Origin: Butyrivibrio hungatei DSM 14810
Lineage (GTDB): Bacteria; Bacillota; Clostridia; Lachnospirales; Lachnospiraceae
Direction: 5' to 3'
Assembly: GCF_900143205.1 (NCBI RefSeq)
Contig: NZ_FRDH01000004.1
Span: forward strand, 275,319 to 339,318
DNA length: 64,000 nt
A program made the position numbers and the translations under genes. This document shows positions 26,344 through 34,985 of the stretch, one piece after another. The notes under the pieces were generated by a model. It worked only from the letters and a program-made list of their open reading frames with translations, ran no database searches and had not been told where the DNA came from. Numbering within the stretch: the first letter of the stretch is position 1; the number at the start of each line of letters is the position of its first letter.

Positions 26344-28539
26344 ATGAATAATTTAGACAATCTTGAAAAAGAAGTTGCTGAGATACAGCGCCAGATGTCT
26401 AGCATCAATTCTATGCTTGGCAAAGTAGCTCAGGAAATATCTGAAATAAAAAAATCCCAGGAAGAAGTAAAAATACAGCAGACACAGCCCGTACAGCCGA
26501 GTATATATACACAACCAGTATACCAAAAACCTGTGTATACACAGCCTACATACAATAAACCTGTTGCGCCACAGCCTGTACAACAACCGGTAGAACCACA
26601 ACCTGTTCAGCCAGTTCAGAAGCCTTCAGAAAGCCAGGCTGTCTTTTCACAGGTTAATATTCCTAGTGCGGTTAATGTGTCTGATGCTCAGGGAAGAGAC
26701 ATTTCCAAGAAAGGCATCTTCACTGAATCCTGGATCGGTTCACATCTCATGGGAATCGCAGCCAGCATACTTATATTCATTTCATTAGTTCTTTTTGCAA
26801 AGCTCCTGATCCCATATCTTAGCGATGTGGTGAAGGTTGGTCTTATGTTTACAGGAAGTATCTTTCTTACAGGAATCGGATTTTACTTCCACAAAAAGAA
26901 ACCTGAAAATTCTTTCTTCAGTGCGCTGTTTGCCTGCGGAGAAGGATGCCTGTACCTGTCCATCATAGTTACAAGAGCAGTATTTATGTACTTTAACGAT
27001 ATTGAGATGTATGTGATGCTACTTCTTTGGGGACTTATGGTTGTCTTCATCGACAAGAAAAAGAGCCTTTTGTTCCAGATCATTGCAGACATGGGCTTTG
27101 TGGTGGCAGTGTTCTTTAGCGGCAATATGAGTAGCTACAAACTCATTTTCCCTATGCTTGGATATATTATCGTAATGGCAGTGGTATATCTTTTCGTATT
27201 TAGTAAAAAGCGCCTTAGCAGAAATATTCAGATCGGTGTCAGTTTGTTTGCGCTGACAGTCTTTGATGTGAATATCTTTATTAACTTTGACAGTAATACT
27301 TCAGCAGTCATTGCTCTTGGAATCCTGACAGCCATATTTACTTTGGCTTATGTAGCACTACTTGGCATGAGGCTTAAGTTCCAACAGTCAGAAAATCTGA
27401 TATGGGCCCTGCTTTCAGCCTGCGTAGCTTTGTTTTCATTTGTTGTTACAGTTGTTGATGTACCATATGAAGAAGCTCTTATATGCGGTTTCCTGTTGCT
27501 GATAGGTATTATCGGTGAGGTTTATATGATATTAGAGGATAAAAAGAGCCATGAGCATAACCTCAATATCATAAATGCTATCTGGACCGGATTGTGCTTT
27601 CTGATACTTATAACTTACGCAGGATATGATCTTCCACAGCTTATTAATACAGGCATTATCTATATTCTGTTCCTTGCAATTATGTGTTATGGTCTTTTCA
27701 AACAGTTTGACATTATGAAGATCCAGGCAGGAGGTCTTGCAATCTGGACAATGTTCTATATGTTTGGTAGTAACGCTACAGTTATGCTGGCGTTCTGTGC
27801 ACTTTGCTTCTTTGCATTTTGCTTTATCGTCGAGACCTTCGTTCTTGGAGAAAAGAACTTTATGAAGAATACAGCATATTTCATGATGCTGATTGCTCTT
27901 GCAAAGTTTAGCTATGAAATGGGACTTCGCATCGGCCAAAATGAGGCAGAGCTTATTTCAATCGCAGCTTTTTCTCTTGTAAATGCACTTGCTATAGGCT
28001 TTAAGTTCTTTACCTATGGAGAAGGCGAGGAAAATAGTCCGATAAATATAGCTCTTAACGTGTTAAATGGATGTATGCTACTTGTAGTACTTGTTCTTAT
28101 GTTTGATGTTAGTACCAAATGGATGGTATGGGGCTATATATTACTTGCAGTGGTCCTTGGGTGCGTCAATCTCGGAAGGCACATCAGAAATGGCGGCGGA
28201 GAGCTCTTATATGCAGGCATCAAGTTTGGCGTGATACTGCTATTTAGCCTTCTTGCAAATGACTGTGAAAACTATCTTGTAAGCGTGATAATACTTGCAT
28301 TTGCTATCGTATGTATCGTAGGCGGATTTGTACTAAGGGGTAAGGGAAAGTGCCTTAGAATATACGGCCTTGTCCTTTCTATGATATGTGTGTTCAAGTT
28401 CATCATGGTTGATATTTCCTATGAAAACAGCATTGGACATGCTATCAGCTTCCTCATAAGTGGTGTATTGTGCTTTGCAATAAGCGCTATATATAATCAT
28501 TTTGAAAAACTAGATAAAATACAGCAGGCAGGAGAGTAA
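26344..28539 (+). CDS. Large polytopic membrane protein, DUF2339-like
   Basis: 731 residues. A short coiled coil (residues 1-45, LDNLEKEVAEIQRQMSSINS) is followed by a Pro/Gln/Val-rich repeat region (about 50-120; QPVYQKPVYTQPTYNKP). The rest is about 20 closely spaced hydrophobic helices (first: GIAASILIFISLVLFAKLLI). This build matches DUF2339, a family of predicted bacterial membrane proteins of unknown function. AGGGGAG precedes the ATG at 26344. The next gene starts two bases after the stop, so the pair is probably cotranscribed. Confidence 0.82.
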   Translation: MNNLDNLEKEVAEIQRQMSSINSMLGKVAQEISEIKKSQEEVKIQQTQPVQPSIYTQPVYQKPVYTQPTYNKPVAPQPVQQPVEPQPVQPVQKPSESQAVFSQVNIPSAVNVSDAQGRDISKKGIFTESWIGSHLMGIAASILIFISLVLFAKLLIPYLSDVVKVGLMFTGSIFLTGIGFYFHKKKPENSFFSALFACGEGCLYLSIIVTRAVFMYFNDIEMYVMLLLWGLMVVFIDKKKSLLFQIIADMGFVVAVFFSGNMSSYKLIFPMLGYIIVMAVVYLFVFSKKRLSRNIQIGVSLFALTVFDVNIFINFDSNTSAVIALGILTAIFTLAYVALLGMRLKFQQSENLIWALLSACVALFSFVVTVVDVPYEEALICGFLLLIGIIGEVYMILEDKKSHEHNLNIINAIWTGLCFLILITYAGYDLPQLINTGIIYILFLAIMCYGLFKQFDIMKIQAGGLAIWTMFYMFGSNATVMLAFCALCFFAFCFIVETFVLGEKNFMKNTAYFMMLIALAKFSYEMGLRIGQNEAELISIAAFSLVNALAIGFKFFTYGEGEENSPINIALNVLNGCMLLVVLVLMFDVSTKWMVWGYILLAVVLGCVNLGRHIRNGGGELLYAGIKFGVILLFSLLANDCENYLVSVIILAFAIVCIVGGFVLRGKGKCLRIYGLVLSMICVFKFIMVDISYENSIGHAISFLISGVLCFAISAIYNHFEKLDKIQQAGE

Positions 28540-28540
28540 C

Positions 28541-29446
28541 ATGAAGGATTTATACGGATATTTATTTGTTCACTTTACAGGGGAACACAAGGATGGAGAA
28601 CAGATCTATTTTTCTTTATCTGAAGATGGATTACACTGGAAGGATCTAAATGGCGGTAAGCCGGTTCTGAAGTCAACAATTGGCGAGAAGGGCGCTAGAG
28701 ACCCATTTATCATAAGAGCTGTTAATGAAAAGAAATACTGGATCATTGCCACAGACTTAAGGATAGAAGCTGGCAAAGGCTGGGATGTTGCTCAGCATGG
28801 CGGCAGTAGAGACATCCTGATCTGGGAATCAAAAGACCTTGTAAACTGGGAAGGGCCAAGAGCAGTAACTGTAGGAGTACCCGGTGCAGGTTGTGTATGG
28901 GCTCCTGAAGTAATTTATGACAAGGAAAAAGAAATGTATATGATCTTCTTTGCTTCTATGACAGATAATAAGCAAAAGATCTATAGAACCTTTACTAAGG
29001 CCTTTTCTTCTTTTACCGATACAGAGCTTTATACAGAGAGTGACAATCACATCATTGATTCAACGATCATCAGCACTAAGGAAGGTTACTACAGATATAC
29101 CAAGGATGAGACTACCAAGAAGATCAAGGCTGAATTTGGAAAAGACCTTGAAAACAGTAGCTTCAAACTGATAGATTCAAAGACACTTGGAGAGATGGAA
29201 GGAGTTGAAGGCCCTGAGATATTTAAGTTCAACGATAGAGATGAGTATTGCCTCATAGTTGATAGATACGCTGAAGGCAAGGGATATCTTCCAATGGTGA
29301 CTAATGACCTATCTAGTGGAAAATTCAGAGTTCTTGATGAATCTGAATTTGATCTTGGAGAAAATAAGAAGCGTCACGGCGGAATCATGACAATTACCAA
29401 AGATGAATATGATGCATTAAAAAAACTTCTGGTTCAAAGCAATTAA
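28541..29446 (+). CDS. Glycoside hydrolase family 43-like protein, cytoplasmic
   Basis: 301 residues without signal peptide. Five-bladed beta-propeller pattern with GH43-like motifs: KGARDPFIIRAV (catalytic base aspartate region), YWIIATDLRI, VWAPEVIYDKEKEMYMIFFA (transition-state aspartate position differs here), and GVEGPEIFKF (general acid glutamate). Enzymes of this group release arabinose, xylose or galactose from oligosaccharides, here presumably after uptake. Two bases downstream of the membrane protein gene, with its own GGAGAG ribosome site. The terminator overlaps the stop codon. Confidence 0.85.
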   Translation: MKDLYGYLFVHFTGEHKDGEQIYFSLSEDGLHWKDLNGGKPVLKSTIGEKGARDPFIIRAVNEKKYWIIATDLRIEAGKGWDVAQHGGSRDILIWESKDLVNWEGPRAVTVGVPGAGCVWAPEVIYDKEKEMYMIFFASMTDNKQKIYRTFTKAFSSFTDTELYTESDNHIIDSTIISTKEGYYRYTKDETTKKIKAEFGKDLENSSFKLIDSKTLGEMEGVEGPEIFKFNDRDEYCLIVDRYAEGKGYLPMVTNDLSSGKFRVLDESEFDLGENKKRHGGIMTITKDEYDALKKLLVQSN

Positions 29447-29468
29447 GCTTTGAATCAGAAGTTTTTTT
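29423..29468 (+). terminator. Terminator overlapping the GH43 stop codon
   Basis: Long stem AAACTTCTG / TTCAAAGC pairs with GCTTTGAA / CAGAAGTTT around AATTAA, which includes the TAA stop; seven T follow. Confidence 0.9.
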
Positions 29469-29474
29469 GTTGTA

Positions 29475-31226
29475 TCAGTCTGCTAACCAACCCTTACGTG
29501 AGAGTGTTATAGAGTCCATAGAATCTTCTTTGCTGTTTACATAGATTCTGTAACCGTTATAATAGTCAGAGTTTTCAGCATCTTGATCAAGGCTGATCTT
29601 GTAGTACTCATATTCATCTTTGTACTCATATTTGATTCCCTTAGAATCAAGCATAGCCTTAAAGTCTGTGTTTGATGTCTTGGTAGAAAGACCAGGAACT
29701 TCAAAATCTGACTCTCTGTAAGATGAAATATAGACGGAGAGTTCTGTGATCATTGAGTTCTTAACAAGTGTAGCGCTGTTACCTTTGTTGTAAAGCATAA
29801 CGTAGATACTCTGATCATCCTTTGAGAGAGCAATACTGATCTGCTCTTCAGCACCAATAGGAGAGTCCCCAGCTACATTGCTGCTAGCAATGCTCCATCC
29901 ATCATCAAGGAGCTTCTGAAGTGGAACAGGAAGGTTATATACCTTACCGCCAAGCTGGAAATTTCCTGAAAGGAAATCATCTCCAAGAGATGAAGGATCT
30001 TTGTACTGGCTTACATAATCAGGAGTAGCTTCATTAACTTCACCCCTGTCGAAACCTTCAGGCATTTCCTCATTTGTGATAGTGAGGTTTTGGAGAACAC
30101 CTGTTGAATCGTCAAATGTGAAAGTGATGGTATTGAATACATTCATATCATCGTGATCTTTGTAATAAGTAAGAGTTCCACTGTACTCATGATCTGGATT
30201 ACCAAAGATAGCTGTGACATCCTCTGATTTGCTCTTTCCAATTATGATCTGACCATTCTGGATCGATGCTTCAATACCGCTTTTTTCAAGAGATCTTGAA
30301 TAAAGAGAAATCTCTGTAACGTAGCAATCCTTGGCTTCATATGCATTGAATGAGTAGTTTGTGATCGCAACGGAGCAGTAGGTGTCTTTACCCTTGTAAT
30401 TAAGTGAGGTGAAGGTTGTTTCATTTGTACCAATTAACTCACTTGCATCAGCTCCATCCTGGAAAGTCCAGCCATGATCAAGGAAGTATGAAACTGGAAG
30501 AGGTAATGAATATGTCTCTCCATCAACTGTGAAAGCAAACATACTTGATGAATCTACGTTTGCTGGAGTATTTGCTGCTGGCTTTTTATCCGCATCTGAT
30601 GACTTATCTTCTGATGGATCATCTGACTTCTTGCCATCAGGTGTTTTTGTATCTTCTTTTGAAGACTTTGATGATGCAATATCTATTGGATCATTTGGCT
30701 TTTTGTCTGCACCTGAACTGAATGCAATGATAGCAACTATCAAGATAAGCGCAGCTGCTATACCGCCTCCAATGATCATAAGCTTTTTCTTATCTGCAGG
30801 ATTCTTAGGGGAATAAGTTCCGCTATAAGAAGCTATTGTAGTCATACCAGGAACTACTGGCTGACCAGCATTTGCTGCCTGCTGAGCACCAGGAATAACT
30901 GGCTGAACAGGAGTAGCGCCTGCATTTGGCTGAGCACCGGGAATAACTGGCTGAACAGGAGTAGCACCTACATTTGGGTTTGTAAATACTGGCTGCGCTG
31001 GTTGAACCGGTGTAGGATTTGGATTTGTTACCGGCTGAACTGGCACTGGGTTAACAGGCTTTGCACCTGCGTTTCCTACAGGCTGAGCGCCAGGAATATT
31101 GATTGGCTGCGCACCTGGGATATTAAAAGGCTGTGCACCCGGAATTGTAGTGTTTGGTGCACTATTTGTTGCGTCTTGTGGTGTGATTGGCTGACCTGTA
31201 ATAGGGTCAAATTGTTGTCCACTCAT
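29475..31226 (-). CDS. Membrane-anchored protein with two related extracellular domains
   Basis: 583 residues. The N-terminus (MSGQQFDPITGQPITPQ) leads into about 130 residues of Pro/Ala/Gln repeats (NIPGAQP, NAGATPVQPVIPGAQ). One membrane helix (LMIIGGGIAAALILIVAIIAF, near 150) follows, then a Ser/Asp/Lys linker. Two copies of a domain come next, each starting with a phrase like FTVDGETYSLPLPVSYFLDHGW and LGGKVYNLPVPLQKLLDDGW. Without a signal peptide the repeats should lie inside and the domains outside. The frame extends to 31307, but GGAAGGAG before 31226 marks the start. Function unknown. Confidence 0.82.
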   Translation of the reverse strand: MSGQQFDPITGQPITPQDATNSAPNTTIPGAQPFNIPGAQPINIPGAQPVGNAGAKPVNPVPVQPVTNPNPTPVQPAQPVFTNPNVGATPVQPVIPGAQPNAGATPVQPVIPGAQQAANAGQPVVPGMTTIASYSGTYSPKNPADKKKLMIIGGGIAAALILIVAIIAFSSGADKKPNDPIDIASSKSSKEDTKTPDGKKSDDPSEDKSSDADKKPAANTPANVDSSSMFAFTVDGETYSLPLPVSYFLDHGWTFQDGADASELIGTNETTFTSLNYKGKDTYCSVAITNYSFNAYEAKDCYVTEISLYSRSLEKSGIEASIQNGQIIIGKSKSEDVTAIFGNPDHEYSGTLTYYKDHDDMNVFNTITFTFDDSTGVLQNLTITNEEMPEGFDRGEVNEATPDYVSQYKDPSSLGDDFLSGNFQLGGKVYNLPVPLQKLLDDGWSIASSNVAGDSPIGAEEQISIALSKDDQSIYVMLYNKGNSATLVKNSMITELSVYISSYRESDFEVPGLSTKTSNTDFKAMLDSKGIKYEYKDEYEYYKISLDQDAENSDYYNGYRIYVNSKEDSMDSITLSRKGWLAD

Positions 31227-31330
31227 TGAAAATAACTCCTTCCCAAAAAATACAAAATACACTATATCAAATATTAGCTTTTTAAGGAAGATAAATATAC
31301 AATTCATTGTGAAAATTGATTGACAGTATT

Positions 31331-31360
31331 TTGCTAAATAGTGAGGTTATGCCGTATAAT
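31331..31360 (+). promoter_or_regulatory. Promoter immediately before a lipoprotein start codon
   Basis: TTGCTA (31331-31336), 18 bases, perfect TATAAT (31355-31360). The ATG at 31367 lies where transcription should begin, so the mRNA may be leaderless. Confidence 0.55.
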
Positions 31361-31366
31361 CAGGGT

Positions 31367-31972
31367 ATGAAGAAAAAAGGACTATTACTAATAAGTTTAA
31401 TATTTGTTTTATCAGGTTGTGGACAGGAAATTACATTACCTGATATGGGTGAAATAGAGGAGGGAGTTGGAGCTGGAGCAGAAGCGGCCTCAGAAGCTCT
31501 TTCTACTGCTATGCAGGAAGCAAGAGAAAAGATGGAAGAAATTGCAGAGTCAGATTTTGCAGATAGCGCCGAAGAGGAAAGTAGCCGCGGAATCCTGACT
31601 TCCAAAGAAGATATACAGCTTACAGCAGTAGACAGCAAAGGAACCTACTCCTTTATCTATGCTGGAGAGACCTTCACTGCTATTTATACTACCGACAATT
31701 GGAAAATAAAAGATTCATACAAGATCACTAATTACTCTGACATAACCATGATCTGCGAAGCTCTTTCAGACGAGCACCAGATTCATGGCCTAGACAGAGA
31801 GTCCTACAGAACTCCTGACGACATGGCCTTTGAGTGGCAACAGCACAACATCGCCTACGAACTTCTCCCAGAAGACAGCGACTGGAAAAAACATGCAAAA
31901 GACGTAGATATTGATCCCAAGGACCAGGGTAAGACCTTCTTCGAAATGTACGAGGAACGCGCCGGAAATTAG
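31367..31972 (+). CDS. Putative lipoprotein of unknown function
   Basis: 201 residues. Signal peptide MKKKGLLLISLIFVLSGC with lipobox LSGC. An Ala/Glu-rich helical segment (about 30-75; GAGAEAASEALSTAMQEARE) precedes a mixed alpha/beta domain (TYSFIYAGETFTAIYTTDNW). The frame is open to a TTG at 31316, but those codons contain the promoter. No Shine-Dalgarno lies at the proper distance of the ATG at 31367. GC content is higher near the 3' end. Family not recognised. Confidence 0.75.
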   Translation: MKKKGLLLISLIFVLSGCGQEITLPDMGEIEEGVGAGAEAASEALSTAMQEAREKMEEIAESDFADSAEEESSRGILTSKEDIQLTAVDSKGTYSFIYAGETFTAIYTTDNWKIKDSYKITNYSDITMICEALSDEHQIHGLDRESYRTPDDMAFEWQQHNIAYELLPEDSDWKKHAKDVDIDPKDQGKTFFEMYEERAGN

Positions 31973-32010
31973 TTTTTGGCCGCACTGAGCCTGAAATAGA
32001 CAAAAAGATA

Positions 32011-32059
32011 TTTACATATCAGAACATCTGTTCTATAATTACAATACGAACAGGAGTTT
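32011..32059 (+). promoter_or_regulatory. SOS-type promoter with LexA/DinR box
   Basis: TTTACA (32011-32016), 17 bases, TATAAT (32034-32039). The spacer carries GAACATCTGTTC (32022-32033), a perfect GAAC-N4-GTTC box as bound by Gram-positive LexA. A second, one-mismatch box (GAAC-AGGA-GTTT, 32048-32059) overlaps the ribosome site. A repressor bound here would block RNA polymerase. Confidence 0.75.
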
Positions 32060-32064
32060 GGGAT

Positions 32065-32349
32065 ATGAGTAGGGTAATTGATAAAGTGGATGTGATCTGT
32101 GAACATAAGGCAGATGGCAATATTATCCCTATGAGATTTAGGCTGATGAATGATGATGGTGTCTATGAAGCTTATACAATTAAGGGATATCGGCAGATAT
32201 TGAGGAAAGATGTTTACACGACGCCGGATGGTCTGACGGTATGTAGCAGAGATAAGGTGTATGAGTGCAGAGTATTGATACTTGATATGTATAGGACTGT
32301 TAGGCTGTATTTCAATACTGCTAACGGAACTTGGAGAATTGCTATCTGA
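32065..32349 (+). CDS. Small conserved protein under SOS-type control
   Basis: 94 residues, cytoplasmic, beta-rich: MSRVIDKVDVICEHKADGNI, MRFRLMNDDGVYEAYTIKGY, and a last strand pair VRLYFNTANGTWRI. I recall similar small proteins in Clostridia encoded near translesion polymerase or SOS genes, but cannot name a family or a function. AGGAG lies eight bases before the ATG. The promoter has a perfect LexA box, which points to a DNA damage role. Confidence 0.78.
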   Translation: MSRVIDKVDVICEHKADGNIIPMRFRLMNDDGVYEAYTIKGYRQILRKDVYTTPDGLTVCSRDKVYECRVLILDMYRTVRLYFNTANGTWRIAI

Positions 32350-32397
32350 AGTGGTATACTCTTTTAAGTTGTCTTTTGACAATTTGGAGAGGATATT

Positions 32398-33363
32398 ATG
32401 AAAGAACGTGATGCTAGATTTGATAATATCAAGGCTATCTTGATATTTCTTGTGGTGCTTGGCCACACTATAGAATATTTATATGGAAATAAAGGCATGT
32501 ATGGAGTAGCGAGGGCAGTAATTTATTCATTCCATATGCCAACCTTTGTTTTTATCTCAGGATACTTCGCTAGAAAGTCTAAGAGCTCTCTTCCTGATAT
32601 TACAATTAAATATCTTGGAACTTATCTAATATTTAATACTCTTTTTGCACTTTCACCCTGGCATGTGAATTCACCTACTAACTTTTTATATCCACAGCTT
32701 ATTTATTGGTATCTGCTATGCCTTTGCTTTTGGAGAGTTAGTATTGGCGCATTATCTAAGATTAGATTCATTGTTCCATTATCATTATTATTTACTCTGT
32801 ATATTGGAACTTGCGTCAAGGCTGATAGATTCATGTCCATATCAAGAGCAATATGCTTTTTCTCATTTTTCCTTATTGGATACAAGTTTGACCTAAAGCT
32901 TATCCAGAAGCTTCCTAAGTGGCTCATGGCACTTACTCTTTTTACTTGCCTCAGTGCAGTAGTATATGCCCATTATACAGGACTTATTCCTGTTAAGATG
33001 TACGAATACATTCAGTCCTATGAAGCTACAGAAGTTACTAACATAACGGGGACCAAGATGCGAATCTTCATGATAGCTATAGCCCTTGTTATCACCCTAT
33101 GCCTCATAGGGCTTGCGCCATCACGCAAGTTTGGATTTACAATCTTTGGACGCAACAGCCTTAGCATTTACTTGTTACACATCTTTATTATCAAAGCCAT
33201 TGCTGGTTCCAAAATAATAAATCTTGGAAGTGAGTCAATGAATATAGCATTTAGTATAGTATTATCACTACTGATATGTTTAGTTCTCTCTATTCCATTT
33301 ATAACTAGTGTATATAACAAGTTCATAAATAGAGTAGTAAAGGCCTCTGTTGTACATGAGTAG
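32398..33363 (+). CDS. Acyltransferase 3 family membrane protein
   Basis: 321 residues, about ten membrane helices. The N-terminal motif RFDNIKAILIFLVVLGHTIE has the conserved His of acyltransferase 3 (OafA/NolL-like, fucose 4-O-acetylase group), and SFHMPTFVFISGYF is the second family motif. Such proteins acetylate or succinylate polysaccharides and other envelope molecules from an acyl-CoA donor. TTGGAGAGG precedes the ATG. It lies 48 bases after the SOS-type gene; no separate promoter was recognised, so readthrough from that promoter is possible. Confidence 0.87.
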   Translation: MKERDARFDNIKAILIFLVVLGHTIEYLYGNKGMYGVARAVIYSFHMPTFVFISGYFARKSKSSLPDITIKYLGTYLIFNTLFALSPWHVNSPTNFLYPQLIYWYLLCLCFWRVSIGALSKIRFIVPLSLLFTLYIGTCVKADRFMSISRAICFFSFFLIGYKFDLKLIQKLPKWLMALTLFTCLSAVVYAHYTGLIPVKMYEYIQSYEATEVTNITGTKMRIFMIAIALVITLCLIGLAPSRKFGFTIFGRNSLSIYLLHIFIIKAIAGSKIINLGSESMNIAFSIVLSLLICLVLSIPFITSVYNKFINRVVKASVVHE

Positions 33364-33473
33364 AGCAAATTATTTAATATAGTATAGATATTTGTTTATT
33401 AAGTCCTATAAGTTTTTTATAGCTTAATGTTTGTTTTTCATGAGTCAGGAAGATTTTTGAATATGCGAAAAAA

Positions 33474-33683
33474 GGGTTGCCGCCCTGAAGTATTTAATTT
33501 ATGAATCTCTAAGTATTTTTAGTTGTTCATGAGCTTTAGATTTCACACTAAAAATCCTGTTTTTGAAACACTGTTTGAGCCATTTATGGCGAGTTTGTTT
33601 CAAAGGATTTTAAGTGTGAAATATAATGCCATGAACACAAAAATACGAAGGATGAATAAATAAATACTTCAGGGCGGCAACCC
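33474..33683. repeat. 210-bp imperfect palindrome with 23-bp perfect terminal inverted repeats (MITE-like)
   Basis: The ends GGGTTGCCGCCCTGAAG... (33474-33496) and their exact complement (33661-33683) enclose an element whose arms pair along most of their length, including TTTCACACT with AGTGTGAAA and TTGAAAC with GTTTCAA. It has no reading frame. It sits between two convergent genes, 20 bases from the stop of the diguanylate cyclase. No target duplication is obvious. It could be a non-autonomous mobile element or a strongly folded RNA and terminator. The 110 bases before it hold nothing I recognise. Confidence 0.75.
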
Positions 33684-33703
33684 CTTCTCGGGAAGCCAAC
33701 AAC

Positions 33704-34846
33704 TTATCGTCTTCTATCTTTGCCTGTTTCTTTGTAGTAGCGTTCTTTGTCGTTGTACATCATGTGCTCGGCCTTATTTACGATCTCAAGGATCTTTTCA
33801 CCCTTGCCAACTGAGAATCCGTAAGATGCGATCCGATCGTTGTCTCTAAGGATTGAGGCAAGTGCAACCATTCTGTCAGCAAAGGCATTATCAACAACAT
33901 CATTTAAGATGCAGACAAATTCATCGCCACTGATCCTGCAGACATTTCCGTCTGGAAATTCTTCTTTTAGTATATTCGCAAGCTTCTTTATAAGCCGGTC
34001 ACCTGCTTCGTGACCATAGGTATCGTTTACAGCTTTTAAGGAATTAGCATCACAAAAAACAACTCCAACTGTTTCTTCTTTTGGTAGATTATTTACGATC
34101 TCCATATAACCCCTACGATTCCTTAAACCTGTAAGAGCGTCGTTTATAGACAACTCGTTATAAAGAGTCGCGTCTATATCTGCTTCAGTTATGATCTTGG
34201 TCTGGATGATAACGTATATTATGGCAAGTGCAAGAGCAGCACCGATAAATCCTTGTCTAAGGCTGGCGTGCGTGACGTAGAAAAATACTATGGAAGCTAT
34301 CGGAATGGATATGATAAGGAGTATAGTCCACCATTCTTTTACTCCCCAGAAATTATAAATATGTTTGGCGATAGGTAGTAAACATATGAAGGAAATGGCT
34401 GGAAGTACTGAAACATAGTAGGACCAGGGGCCAATGATGATAGTATCATTTACTACGCTATATAGATTTCCTGTTACGGTACCGGCAATGATGAAAAGAA
34501 GTTCAAGAATATTAAGCGGAACATTAATTCGTTGGAATCTTTGGGCATTGCTTTTGAAACTTTCTTCAGAAATCGAGAGAACGTAAAAACCATAAATGAC
34601 GACAAGCAGCGGGAGCATTGCATATCCCAAAAAGCAGAAGATTCCCGCAATATATCCTTTTCCTGGCTGCCCATCAAAAACATAAGATAAAGCTTCACTT
34701 AAAAGCCCTATTATGGTTACCCAAAGGCAATATCTAAAGTATCTGGTCTTTTGGAAAACTATGTTTTTAAGCTGGTAGAAGCTACAGACAATGATCAAAA
34801 GAAAAAGTGAGCTAACAACGTTAGCTGCGATCAGAATCAAATTCAT
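33704..34846 (-). CDS. Membrane-bound diguanylate cyclase (GGDEF)
   Basis: 380 residues. About seven or eight membrane helices (residues 3-215) form an integral sensor, and a GGDEF domain follows (about 222-380): DALTGLRNRRGYMEIV, GVVFCDANSLKAVNDTYGHEAGD, and the active-site loop RISGDEFVCIL. Ser replaces the first Gly of GGDEF, a change found in active cyclases. No RxxD inhibitory site is seen five residues before the loop, so product inhibition is unlikely. It makes c-di-GMP from two GTP. It is divergent from the sugar locus. The ribosome site is weak. Confidence 0.9.
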   Translation of the reverse strand: MNLILIAANVVSSLFLLIIVCSFYQLKNIVFQKTRYFRYCLWVTIIGLLSEALSYVFDGQPGKGYIAGIFCFLGYAMLPLLVVIYGFYVLSISEESFKSNAQRFQRINVPLNILELLFIIAGTVTGNLYSVVNDTIIIGPWSYYVSVLPAISFICLLPIAKHIYNFWGVKEWWTILLIISIPIASIVFFYVTHASLRQGFIGAALALAIIYVIIQTKIITEADIDATLYNELSINDALTGLRNRRGYMEIVNNLPKEETVGVVFCDANSLKAVNDTYGHEAGDRLIKKLANILKEEFPDGNVCRISGDEFVCILNDVVDNAFADRMVALASILRDNDRIASYGFSVGKGEKILEIVNKAEHMMYNDKERYYKETGKDRRR

Positions 34847-34985
34847 AGTTATGATCTCCCAATCGTGTTGAACAGTTACCTACTTTAACAGACTAAATTC
34901 ATTTTTATTATACAATAATATTGATAATTTATGTACTGAATGTGGTATCATAACAGATAAATACATATAGCAATGGGGGCTAAAT

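Noticed and set aside
30529-30816. Plus-strand frame opposite the anchored protein gene
   Set aside because: Antisense of the Ser/Asp/Lys linker; no start signal.
31320-31325. TTGACA as -35 of the lipoprotein gene
   Set aside because: It is 29 bases from the TATAAT, too far; TTGCTA at 18 bases fits better.
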